From an uncultured Flavobacteriia bacterium (GTDB taxonomy: Bacteria; Bacteroidota; Bacteroidia; Flavobacteriales; Flavobacteriaceae), in the NCBI GenBank assembly GCA_946482495.1, contig CAMLRV010000128.1:1-6676 (forward strand): DNA of 6,676 nt. The letters are read 5' to 3'. Shown one piece after another: positions 1 to 6,221 of this stretch. Each line of letters opens with the position of its first letter. The first letter of the stretch is position 1. Below the pieces are notes generated by a model. That model had not been told where the DNA came from and made no database searches. It worked only from the letters and a program-made list of their open reading frames with translations. Position numbers and translations under genes: made by a program.

Positions 1-746
1 TAATCCTCGGCAATGTCGATCCAGTCCTTTGGGTTGAAAATGTTGAAATCGAAGATTTTTTTGACGTGTATTTTGTTAAAAACGAAAAAACTTCAATTGA
101 AATTGAAGCCGACGATAATTTACATGACATTATTAGCTATAATGTTTTAGGAAATACATTAAAATTAACAGCCTTAAAACAACCTATAGGTGAAAAAAAG
201 TTTGCTGTTAGAATTAATTATAACGATAGTTTAAAAACTATTGTGGCTCGTCATGATAGTAAAATTAATGCTTTAGCAGATATTAATTTAGAAAATATCA
301 CGGTTAAAAACTTTGATAAATCACAATCGTTTTTAAATGTAAAATCTACCAACTTTACTTTATTAATGAATGATAAATCAAGAGCAGAAATTAATGTAAA
401 ATCTGATAAAGCGATAATCGAATTAAGTAAAGAAGCAAAAATTAAAGCTTTAATTGCTTCACCAGAAACTAAAATTGATTTATACCAAAAAGCAGATGCT
501 GAAATTGAAGGCGATGCCCAAATTGCTAAAATCAGATTAGATAATAATGCCAACTTAATTGCGAAAAAATTCACAGTTAAAGACATGGAATTGGTTGCTG
601 AAAGCTACACAAAATGTGCAGTATACGCTCAAAAATCTATTGAAATTTCAGCTTCAGGAAAATCTGAAATTGATTTATTAGGCGAACCAAAAGTAGATTT
701 AAAAGTATTTACAAACAGTGCTATTTTAGCAAAAAAAGAAAAATAA
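1..746 (+). CDS. GIN-domain (DUF2807) putative auto-transporter adhesin-like protein, 5' partial
   Basis: The reading frame is already open at base 3 and runs without a stop to TAA at 744-746, giving 247 visible residues; the true start lies left of the window. The GTG at 66 should not be taken as the start, because the codons before it encode family-like sequence (VLWVENVEIEDFFDVYFVKN). The pattern 'V-x-[IV]-x-x-[FP]-F-D-V-Y' followed by 'IEADDNL' is the beginning of the head GIN domain (DUF2807). The rest is a run of short alternating strands with repeated Lys/Asp/Asn/Ser turns (for example 'NVKSDKAIIELSKEAKIKALI'), as expected for a right-handed beta-helix. Known family members are exported proteins, often called putative auto-transporter adhesins, without a settled biochemical role. 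The signal peptide or lipobox would be in the missing part. The next gene starts 3 bases after the stop, so the two are probably co-transcribed. Family assignment is firm; function is unknown. Confidence 0.85.
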   Translation, partial: ILGNVDPVLWVENVEIEDFFDVYFVKNEKTSIEIEADDNLHDIISYNVLGNTLKLTALKQPIGEKKFAVRINYNDSLKTIVARHDSKINALADINLENITVKNFDKSQSFLNVKSTNFTLLMNDKSRAEINVKSDKAIIELSKEAKIKALIASPETKIDLYQKADAEIEGDAQIAKIRLDNNANLIAKKFTVKDMELVAESYTKCAVYAQKSIEISASGKSEIDLLGEPKVDLKVFTNSAILAKKEK

Positions 747-749
747 TTC

Positions 750-1157
750 ATGCGTAAAGACATTACAATTCCAGAAGTGGAAAACGTATATATTGTAGCT
801 ATCAAAGAATGGAATGAAGATTTTGGAGAAAATTCTTGGTATGCTTATCTTTTAAATACTACTTCAGAAAAATTAGAAATGGCCATGGTGGTTTCTAATG
901 CTTCAGGCATGATAAATAACGAAGAAAGAAAAACAGGATTTTTCCGTCACGCTTTCAATGAAGTATTACCAGAAACTGCAATAAAAGTAGAATTACTAGA
1001 AAATAATGTATTACAGTTAGACAATCATTTTATGCTTACGTATTTTCTGGACGGAAAATTATATGATAAAAAATTCTCTTTTGAAGCACATTCCATCAAA
1101 GACGAAAACACCACAGAATTACAAACCATCAACAGAATGGGCGTAATAGGAAAATAA
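750..1157 (+). CDS. Small conserved flavobacterial protein of unknown function
   Basis: This is a 135-residue, soluble-looking protein with no signal peptide, membrane segment or recognisable catalytic motif. It starts MRKDITIPEVENVYIVAIKEW, then shows alternating strands ('WYAYLLN', 'LEMAMVVSNASG'), a central 'FFRHAFNEVLPETAIKVELLENNVLQLDN' block and 'HFMLTYFLDGKLYDKKFSFEA' near residues 93-113, which suggests a mainly beta fold. From memory, similar flavobacterial proteins (MRKD.-IP.V-.V.-A, 'LPE.SFAKIE', 'LYDK.F.F') are conserved and in some genomes carry the misleading name 'phenylalanyl-tRNA synthetase subunit alpha'. At 135 residues, with none of the class II synthetase motifs, it cannot be that enzyme. 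The ATG lies 3 bases after the GIN-domain gene, so the two are probably translated from one mRNA. Two hairpins, the second a strong terminator, follow the stop codon. The gene is almost certainly real; its function is not recognised. Confidence 0.8.
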   Translation: MRKDITIPEVENVYIVAIKEWNEDFGENSWYAYLLNTTSEKLEMAMVVSNASGMINNEERKTGFFRHAFNEVLPETAIKVELLENNVLQLDNHFMLTYFLDGKLYDKKFSFEAHSIKDENTTELQTINRMGVIGK

Positions 1158-1170
1158 CAATTTACCACGG

Positions 1171-1228
1171 CATGAAATGCGAATTGGCAAAGCATTTCGT
1201 GTGATTCTATGAAGCATAAATCGAAATG
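1171..1228 (+). repeat. Overlapping hairpins in the 3' untranslated region (possible dispersed palindromic element)
   Basis: Two hairpins share sequence here. Hairpin A pairs 1171-1180 (catgaaatgc) with 1192-1201 (gcatttcgtg), with one G-U pair and an 11-base loop. Hairpin B pairs 1193-1198 (catttc) with 1223-1228 (gaaatg), then continues inside with 1203-1206/1219-1222 and 1208-1211/1215-1218 around a 3-base AAG loop, leaving a 4-base bulge and one single-base bulge. A and B cannot form together. The stretch lies just after the stop at 1155-1157 and just before the terminator at 1224-1265. It may be a dispersed intergenic palindrome of the kind common in flavobacteria, or an mRNA 3'-end structure. 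Pairing was read by eye; no folding energy was calculated. Confidence 0.45.
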
Positions 1229-1270
1229 TATCGAGAACAAGAAAAACTAAGTTCTCGATACATTTTTTTA
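1224..1270 (+). terminator. Strong Rho-independent terminator after the GIN/small-protein unit
   Basis: A perfect 15-bp inverted repeat pairs 1224-1238 (aaatgtatcgagaac) with 1251-1265 (gttctcgatacattt) around a 12-base A-rich loop. A run of seven T residues spans 1263-1269, so the downstream arm passes straight into the U-tract of an intrinsic terminator. It lies 67 bases after the stop of the small conserved gene and 84 bases before the GH92 start codon. It therefore ends the upstream unit and implies that the GH92 gene has its own promoter between about 1270 and 1353. Confidence 0.8.
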
Positions 1271-1353
1271 TTCCCATAAATCCATTTTTATTTCCCATAT
1301 AATTGCTTTTTTCAATTTGTTTGCAGAAATTTACAGCAACAACATATACAATT

Positions 1354-4200
1354 ATGAAAAAGGTATTTTTAGCATTACTATTCCCCACTTTACTATTCTC
1401 ACAACAAAATTTCCAACAACATGTCAATCCTTTTATAGGAACAGGCGGACACGGACATACTTTTCCTGGTGCAACGGTTCCATATGGAATGGTACAATTA
1501 TCACCTGACACTAGAGTTGATGGAAGTTGGGACGGTTGTTCTGGATACCACTACGATGATAAAACTATCTACGGATTTTCACATACACATTTAAACGGAA
1601 CAGGTTGTACTGATTTTGGCGATATCATGCTAATGCCAACTATGGGCGAACCATCATTTGATAACAAAGTATATTCTTCCACATTTTCTCATGTTAATGA
1701 AAAAGCTGCTGCAGGATTTTATAGTGTAAAATTAGACAAACATAATATTGATGTACGCTTAACATCTTCCACTCGTGTAGGATTTCACGAATACACTTTC
1801 AACAAAGCTGGACAAGCTAATATTATTTTAGATTTAAATCATAGAGATAAATTATTAGAAGGAAGAATTCGAATCATCGATAATAAAACTATTGAAGTGT
1901 TGAGAAGAAGTGAAGCTTGGGCGAAAGATCAATATGTGTATGCTCGAATTGAGTTTAATGTGCCACTAACTATTAACAAAGAAAAAACAAAATATAAAAG
2001 TGAAAACAACGTTTACGAAGGTGTAGAATTAGCGCTAAGTTTTTCTAAACAAGTTAAAAAAGGTGAAAAAATCTTAGTCAAAGTATCACTTTCTCCAACA
2101 AGTTATGATGGTGCGAAATTAAATAGTTCAGAAATTACACATTGGGATTTCGAAAAAGTAAAAACTGATGCGCAAGCACTTTGGAACAAAGAATTATCTA
2201 AAATTCAGATTAAAGAAACGAACAAAGATAAATTAGCCGTTTTTTACACAGCTTTATATCACACCATGATGCAACCCAACATTGCTGAAGATATAGATGG
2301 AAAATATCGTGGTCGCGATAACAAAATTCATGTTGCCGACACGTTCGATTATTATTCTGTTTTTTCTCTTTGGGATACATTTAGAGGAGCTCACCCACTT
2401 TATACATTAATCGACAAGAAAAGAACGGCAGATTATATCAACACCTTCATTGTGCAATACGAACAAGGCGGAAGATTACCAGTTTGGGAATTGGCTTCTA
2501 ATGAAACAGATTGTATGATTGGTTACCATTCGGTTTCAGTAATTGCCGATGCAATGATAAAAGATATTAAAGGCTTCGATTATAATAAAGCTTTTGAAGC
2601 TGCAAAACACTCTGCCATGTTAGATCATTTAGGATTAGCAGCATATAAAAAACAAGGTTTTATTTCGATGGATGATGAACATGAAAGTGTTTCAAAAACC
2701 GTAGAATATGCGTACGACGATTGGTGTATTGCACAAATGGCTGAGATTTTAGGTAAAAATGATGATTACGAATACTTCATGAAAAGGAGTCAAAATTGGA
2801 AAAATATTTTTGATAGCGAAACAGGTTTCATGCGCCCGAAGAAAAACGGAGGTTGGTTTAGTCCATTCGATGCAAAAGAAATCAACAATAATTTTACCGA
2901 AGGAAACTCGTGGCATTATTCGTTTTTCGTACCACAAGATATTTACGGAATGATTGAAGCGTATGGTGGAAAATCAAAATTCGAGGCAAAATTAGACGAA
3001 ATGTTCAATGCGGAAAGTAAAACTACAGGGCGCGAACAAGCGGATGTAACCGGTTTAATCGGACAATACGCACATGGGAATGAACCGAGTCACCATATGG
3101 CTTATTTATATAATTACATCGGTAAACCTGAGAAAACTCAAAAAATGGTACATAAAATTTTAAATGAGTTTTACAAAAATACGCCAGATGGTTTAATTGG
3201 TAATGAAGATTGCGGACAAATGAGCGCATGGTACGTGTTGAGTTCAATTGGTTTATATCATGTTACTCCAGGCGAAATTGGTTGGGATTATGTAAAACCA
3301 ATTTTTAAAGAAGTAAAACTTAATTTAGAAGATAAAAAAGAACGTATTTTAAACGAAAAAACATCAAAATCGAGATACGAATATTTAGATACTGAAATTG
3401 AACAATACACGTTAGAAGGCGAAGTAGATATTGCTTCAACTGAAGAAAAAATTATTAAGCAAATTACAATAGTTCCAACTATTCAAGCTGAAAGTAAATC
3501 GTTTAAGGATAAAATGGTAGTTGAAATAAATTCACAAAATCCATCAGATGTGATTTATTATACCACAATGAATAATTATGTAGAAGGAAATGATTTAAAT
3601 TTTTTACAATATTCGAAACCTTTTGAAATATCAAATTCAACTAAAGTTTTTGCTTTCACAAGACAAGATTTACAAGGTAAAAATCAAAGTGCAATTATTT
3701 CAGCAGAATTCTTCAAAAAACCAAATAATTATACCATCAACATTAAATCAAAATACGATCCACAATACCATGCTGGCGGACCAGAAGCTCTATTAGACGG
3801 AATTCATGGCTCTGAAAATTGGCGTAAAGGTGATTGGCAAGGTTATCAAAAACAAGATTTTGAAGCAGTCGTTGATTTACAAACTGCAAAAGAGATTTCA
3901 TCACTTGAGGTGAGTTTCTTACAAGATAGTCGTTCTTGGATTTTAATGCCTACAGAATTAGAATTTTTCATTTCTACAGATAATAAAAATTTCACATCTT
4001 TAGGATCATTAAAAATTGATGAAAATCCATTAGTAGATAAAAGCTATACTAAAGGTTATACATATGCTGCAATGAATGCACCAAAAGCTCGTTATGTTAA
4101 AGTCATCGCGAAAAACTTTGGTAAATTACCTGAAGGACATATCGGAAATCCTTATAGTGGTGATGCCTATATTTTTATTGACGAGATTACGATAAAATAA
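1354..4200 (+). CDS. Secreted GH92 alpha-mannosidase with C-terminal chitobiase-like and F5/8-type-C domains
   Basis: This is a 948-residue exo-acting, calcium-dependent glycoside hydrolase of family GH92, which releases mannose from alpha-mannosides such as N-glycans or yeast mannan with inversion. The ATG at 1354 is chosen over an in-frame TTG at 1303 because it begins a typical signal peptide (MKKVFLALLFPTLLFS, cleavage before QQNF); there is no lipobox Cys. Hallmarks in order: VNPFIGTGG (24-32), CSGYHY (62-67) and GFSHTHLNGTG (74-84) in the N-terminal beta-sandwich; SLWDTFRGAHPL (338-349); GYHSV (390-394); TEGNSWHY with likely general acid E516; GQYAHGNEPSHHMAYLYNY (570-588); GNEDCGQMSAWY (616-627), holding the acidic pair thought to serve as base. 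About 705-787 resembles the CHB_HEX_C beta-sandwich, and about 800-946 a discoidin-like domain ('WRKGDWQGYQKQDFEAVVDL'). There is no T9SS C-terminal domain. Family and catalytic competence look secure; linkage preference cannot be read with confidence. No clear -7/-33 promoter was found in 1271-1353, and no SusC/D genes are nearby. Confidence 0.93.
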   Translation: MKKVFLALLFPTLLFSQQNFQQHVNPFIGTGGHGHTFPGATVPYGMVQLSPDTRVDGSWDGCSGYHYDDKTIYGFSHTHLNGTGCTDFGDIMLMPTMGEPSFDNKVYSSTFSHVNEKAAAGFYSVKLDKHNIDVRLTSSTRVGFHEYTFNKAGQANIILDLNHRDKLLEGRIRIIDNKTIEVLRRSEAWAKDQYVYARIEFNVPLTINKEKTKYKSENNVYEGVELALSFSKQVKKGEKILVKVSLSPTSYDGAKLNSSEITHWDFEKVKTDAQALWNKELSKIQIKETNKDKLAVFYTALYHTMMQPNIAEDIDGKYRGRDNKIHVADTFDYYSVFSLWDTFRGAHPLYTLIDKKRTADYINTFIVQYEQGGRLPVWELASNETDCMIGYHSVSVIADAMIKDIKGFDYNKAFEAAKHSAMLDHLGLAAYKKQGFISMDDEHESVSKTVEYAYDDWCIAQMAEILGKNDDYEYFMKRSQNWKNIFDSETGFMRPKKNGGWFSPFDAKEINNNFTEGNSWHYSFFVPQDIYGMIEAYGGKSKFEAKLDEMFNAESKTTGREQADVTGLIGQYAHGNEPSHHMAYLYNYIGKPEKTQKMVHKILNEFYKNTPDGLIGNEDCGQMSAWYVLSSIGLYHVTPGEIGWDYVKPIFKEVKLNLEDKKERILNEKTSKSRYEYLDTEIEQYTLEGEVDIASTEEKIIKQITIVPTIQAESKSFKDKMVVEINSQNPSDVIYYTTMNNYVEGNDLNFLQYSKPFEISNSTKVFAFTRQDLQGKNQSAIISAEFFKKPNNYTINIKSKYDPQYHAGGPEALLDGIHGSENWRKGDWQGYQKQDFEAVVDLQTAKEISSLEVSFLQDSRSWILMPTELEFFISTDNKNFTSLGSLKIDENPLVDKSYTKGYTYAAMNAPKARYVKVIAKNFGKLPEGHIGNPYSGDAYIFIDEITIK

Positions 4201-4205
4201 ACTCA

Positions 4206-4236
4206 ACCCTTTCAGGGTTTAAAACCCTGAAAGGGT
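4206..4236. repeat. 31-base inverted repeat between GH92 and GNAT genes
   Basis: Bases 4206-4220 (accctttcagggttt) are the exact reverse complement of 4222-4236 (aaaccctgaaagggt), with one base between them. The practical hairpin is a 12-bp GC-containing stem with a 7-base loop (tttaaaa). Each arm is itself a small inverted repeat (accct...agggt), so two tandem small hairpins are an alternative fold. It begins 5 bases after the GH92 stop. No T-run follows on the plus strand (aattataaacc), so it is not a textbook intrinsic terminator, although it may end or protect the GH92 mRNA. The form resembles dispersed intergenic palindromes that I recall in Flavobacteriaceae genomes; copy number cannot be judged from this window. 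Confidence 0.7.
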
Positions 4237-4254
4237 AATTATAAACCTAACAAC

Positions 4255-4791
4255 ATGAACTTCGAAACCTTAGAAACCGAAAGATTATACTTGAGAAAAT
4301 TAACTCCAGAGGATTTTACGTATGTTTTTAAGAATTATACGAAAGAAGAAATCATGTTGTTTTTTGGTTTCGAAACAGAAGAAGAATTTCAAACAGGAAA
4401 ATTTAAAGCAGAAAATGGTTATACTTCTTATAACAGAAGTATCGTTCAATTTCAACTCATAGAAAAAACTACTAATATTGTAATAGGAGCTGGTGGTTTT
4501 CATAATTGGTATGCAGATCATCGTCGAGCGGAAATTGGTTACCACTTGAGAAGTGAAAGTTTCAAAAACAAAGGATTCATGTCGGAAGCTGTTGAAAAAA
4601 TTATCGAATATGGTTTTACCAAAATGAATTTACACCGAATGGAAGCATTGGTTGGAACTGAAAATATTCCATCGTTAAAACTAATGGAAAAGTTTCATTT
4701 TAAACAAGAAGGTGTTTTAAAAGAACATTATTTTATCAATGATAAATTTGAAGATTCTATCATTTTTTCGAGATTGGCTACTGATATATAA
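4255..4791 (+). CDS. GNAT-family N-acetyltransferase, RimJ/RimL-like (Acetyltransf_3)
   Basis: This 178-residue cytoplasmic protein is predicted to transfer an acetyl group from acetyl-CoA to an amine; the acceptor is unknown. It opens with 'LETERLYLRKLTPEDF' (6-21), the usual start of RimJ/RimL-type GNATs. The core strands 'IVIGAGGFHNW' (75-85) and 'RAEIGYHL' (91-98) lead to the acetyl-CoA pyrophosphate-binding loop K-N-K-G-F-M-S-E-A (104-112), a variant of [QR]xxGx[GA]. The C-terminal part has the family's 'N-IPSLKLMEKFHFKQEG' pattern (137-153) after 'MNLHRMEA' (124-131). Length fits a complete single-domain enzyme. Members of this family include ribosomal-protein acetyltransferases, but this sequence is not close enough to E. 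coli RimJ, RimL or RimI to give it a name. The start at 4255 puts the conserved TERL motif at its normal distance from the N-terminus. The next gene begins 10 bases after the stop, so the two probably share an mRNA. Confidence 0.9.
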   Translation: MNFETLETERLYLRKLTPEDFTYVFKNYTKEEIMLFFGFETEEEFQTGKFKAENGYTSYNRSIVQFQLIEKTTNIVIGAGGFHNWYADHRRAEIGYHLRSESFKNKGFMSEAVEKIIEYGFTKMNLHRMEALVGTENIPSLKLMEKFHFKQEGVLKEHYFINDKFEDSIIFSRLATDI

Positions 4792-4801
4792 TTTCAACAA
4801 A

Positions 4802-5293
4802 ATGAAACATTTCACACATTTAATCTTATTATTTATAATCAGTTATATTTTAACTTCTTGTTCAGTAAAAAACAACAACTATCAGCTGACCAAAAATTAT
4901 AAACCTGACGATGAAGTGCTTTATAATACAATAGTAGATTTAGATAGTGCTTTTTTTCAAAGTTATAACACTTGTGAAACCAATTTGGAAAAATATGCTT
5001 CATTTTATGATGAAAACATAGAATTTTACCATGATAATGGTGGTTTTATGAATTCGAAAAAAGAAGTTGTGGAGAGCACTAAAAAATATGTTTGCGGAAA
5101 AGTCACACGTGAATTAGTAAAAGGAAGCATTGAAGTGTACCCAATTAAAGATTTTGGTGCCATAGAAATTGGCTTACACAAATTTCATAACAAAAAAGAA
5201 CCGAACAGTATTCCTAAAGCGGGAAGGTTTACAATAATTTGGAAAAAAACCAATTCAGATTGGAGAATTGCGAAAGTAATTAGCTTACACTAG
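4802..5293 (+). CDS. NTF2-like (DUF4440/SnoaL-type) lipoprotein
   Basis: This is a 163-residue protein. The ATG at 4802 is preferred to an upstream in-frame ATG at 4739, which lies inside the acetyltransferase gene, because 4802 begins a lipoprotein signal peptide: MKHFTHLILLFIISYILTSC, with lipobox LTSC and acylated Cys20. Ser21 follows, with no obvious flavobacterial surface-export signal (SDDFE-like), so the mature protein is probably periplasm-facing. The mature part matches the NTF2-like cone fold as found in DUF4440 proteins: a helix with 'DLDSAFFQSYN' (46-56), 'ASFYDENIEFYHDNGG' (66-81), 'YVCGKVTRELVKGSIEVYPI' (96-115), 'FGAIEIGLHKFHN' (118-130) and the final strand 'FTIIWKKTNSDWRIAKVISLH' (143-163). 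Such proteins may bind or turn over small ligands, but no catalytic residue set can be assigned. Cys58 and Cys98 also appear, from memory, in relatives. It follows the GNAT gene by 10 bases and ends inside the convergent araC-type gene. Confidence 0.85.
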   Translation: MKHFTHLILLFIISYILTSCSVKNNNYQLTKNYKPDDEVLYNTIVDLDSAFFQSYNTCETNLEKYASFYDENIEFYHDNGGFMNSKKEVVESTKKYVCGKVTRELVKGSIEVYPIKDFGAIEIGLHKFHNKKEPNSIPKAGRFTIIWKKTNSDWRIAKVISLH

Positions 5294-6145
5294 TTTCTTA
5301 AAATCTTGTGGTGTCAAATTCGTATATTTTTTAAAGACTTTCGTGAAATATGAATAATTTTCAAAACCCATTTCATTCGCCACTTCACTAATGGATAAGG
5401 TATTGGTTGACAATAAACGTTTACTCTCCAACATAACTTTGTTATAAATAAAATCGGTAAGTGTAATATCTAACACATTTTTACAAATTCGGTTCAAATG
5501 TTTTAAACTCATATTCATTTTACCGGCGTAAAAAGAAGGTGATTTTTCGGTTTTAAAATATTGATTCACCAAAACTTCTAATTCTTTCACTTTCAAGTTA
5601 TATGGATGAATATTGTGATTTTGCATGGATTCGTAAATTCGAGCCAATTCAATATGAATGATATCTAATAAATTCAATAATTTGTCTATTTTCTTAAATT
5701 CCGATTTGCGATTTTCAGCTAACAACAAATTAAAATAATTAGAAATTTCTTGCGATTGCAATTCGTTTAAAATCATTTCTGGAGAATTGTTTATGTTTCT
5801 ATAAAAAGAATATTCATCAATTTGCTTCCAACCAAAATACACATTGTAAATTTCCTGAGAATAAAAAGCAATATAACCTTCAATATCTTCAGAAAGTTGC
5901 CAACTATGCACTTGTCCGGGTTTCAACACAAACAACGAATTCGGTTGAATTTCATAGGTATCAAAATCGATTGTGTGAAATCCGGAACCTTTAGTAAAAA
6001 GCACCAACAAATAGAAATTATGACTATGCGAATTCTCTATAAAATCATGATTAATTAGATGTGATTTAAAATCATTGAAATACAAATCATTCTCATCGTT
6101 CTGACAATTGAATTTCTTAATTTGATATACAGGCAATTTTCTCAT
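5285..6145 (-). CDS. AraC-family transcriptional regulator with N-terminal cupin domain
   Basis: This is a 286-residue regulator reading from ATG at 6145 down to TAA at 5287-5285. A GTG immediately upstream (6148) is in frame but the ATG is the simpler start. Residues about 35-95 form a cupin-like sensor domain, with His40/His42 in 'NSHSHNFYLLVLFTKGSG' and the typical 'LFVLKPGQVHSW' (71-82). The C-terminal about 100 residues hold the paired helix-turn-helix module: the first around 203-232 ('SFYAGKMNMSLKHLNRICK'), the second around 251-282 ('SISEVANEMGFENYSYFTKVFKKY'), ending with the AraC signature 'TPQDFKK'. Such proteins bind DNA as activators in response to a small ligand, which cannot be deduced here. 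The gene is convergent with the lipoprotein gene, overlapping it by 9 bases, and divergent from the DUF983 gene. Autoregulation and control of DUF983 are possible but unproven; the 92-base intergenic region carries a direct repeat that could be its site. Confidence 0.92.
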   Translation of the reverse strand: MRKLPVYQIKKFNCQNDENDLYFNDFKSHLINHDFIENSHSHNFYLLVLFTKGSGFHTIDFDTYEIQPNSLFVLKPGQVHSWQLSEDIEGYIAFYSQEIYNVYFGWKQIDEYSFYRNINNSPEMILNELQSQEISNYFNLLLAENRKSEFKKIDKLLNLLDIIHIELARIYESMQNHNIHPYNLKVKELEVLVNQYFKTEKSPSFYAGKMNMSLKHLNRICKNVLDITLTDFIYNKVMLESKRLLSTNTLSISEVANEMGFENYSYFTKVFKKYTNLTPQDFKKLV

Positions 6146-6154
6146 CACACGCTC

Positions 6155-6221
6155 ATGTCTTTATTTTACCATTTTTAGCGAAGATAAGAAAATTTTCACA
6201 CCTATTAATGTCTTAATTTTG
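6155..6221. promoter_or_regulatory. Imperfect direct repeat in the divergent control region, candidate AraC-family operator
   Basis: The 13-base words atgtctttatttt (6155-6167) and atgtcttaatttt (6208-6220) match at 12 positions, are in the same orientation and start 53 bases apart, close to five helical turns. One copy sits just upstream of the regulator's start codon; the other overlaps the -7 element of the DUF983 gene. AraC-type proteins commonly bind direct repeats near the promoters they control, and often their own. A 10-base palindrome, gaaaattttc, lies between the copies at 6188-6197. The region is AT-rich, so chance matching is a real alternative. Confidence 0.3.
6214..6221 (+). promoter_or_regulatory. 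Bacteroidota-type -7 promoter element for the DUF983 gene
   Basis: The sequence taattttg fits the TAnnTTTG -7 consensus of the Bacteroidota primary sigma factor exactly, and ends 16 bases before the ATG at 6238. No convincing -33 TTG was found 17-23 bases further upstream (the area reads gaaaattttcac), so promoter strength or dependence on an activator is open. Transcription would begin only a few bases before the start codon, giving a very short leader. Confidence 0.5.

Noticed and set aside
66..68. GTG as start codon of the GIN-domain gene
   Set aside because: The same frame is open back to base 3 and encodes conserved GIN-domain sequence before the GTG, so the gene is truncated by the window edge.
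251..586. Minus-strand open frame with hydrophobic translation
   Set aside because: It is the antisense shadow of the AT-rich beta-helix repeats; the plus-strand protein is clearly the conserved one.
1303..1353. TTG start giving a 17-residue N-terminal extension of the GH92 enzyme
   Set aside because: The extension would bury the signal peptide that begins neatly at the ATG at 1354, and it lies in the AT-rich leader just after the terminator.
1119..1511. Open frame on the minus strand across the intergenic region and the GH92 start
   Set aside because: Its translation is Cys-rich and low in recognisable pattern, it crosses the terminator hairpin, and it is antisense to the conserved GH92 N-terminus.
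3308..3480. Possible frameshift after the GH92 catalytic block, suggested by the unusual Glu/Lys-rich stretch
   Set aside because: The frame remains open through recognisable CHB_HEX_C-like and F5/8-type-C domains, so no shift has occurred; the divergence is reported as a finding instead.
1354..4200. Type IX secretion C-terminal sorting domain on the GH92 enzyme
   Set aside because: The protein ends in the discoidin-like domain ('DAYIFIDEITIK'), without the typical additional 70-100 residue sorting domain.
4739..4801. Upstream in-frame ATG for the lipoprotein gene
   Set aside because: It lies inside the acetyltransferase gene and would place a charged 21-residue segment before the lipoprotein signal sequence; the ATG at 4802 gives normal lipobox spacing.
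5822..6058. Plus-strand open frame inside the AraC-family gene
   Set aside because: It is wholly antisense to the cupin domain, which carries recognisable family motifs; no independent protein features were seen.
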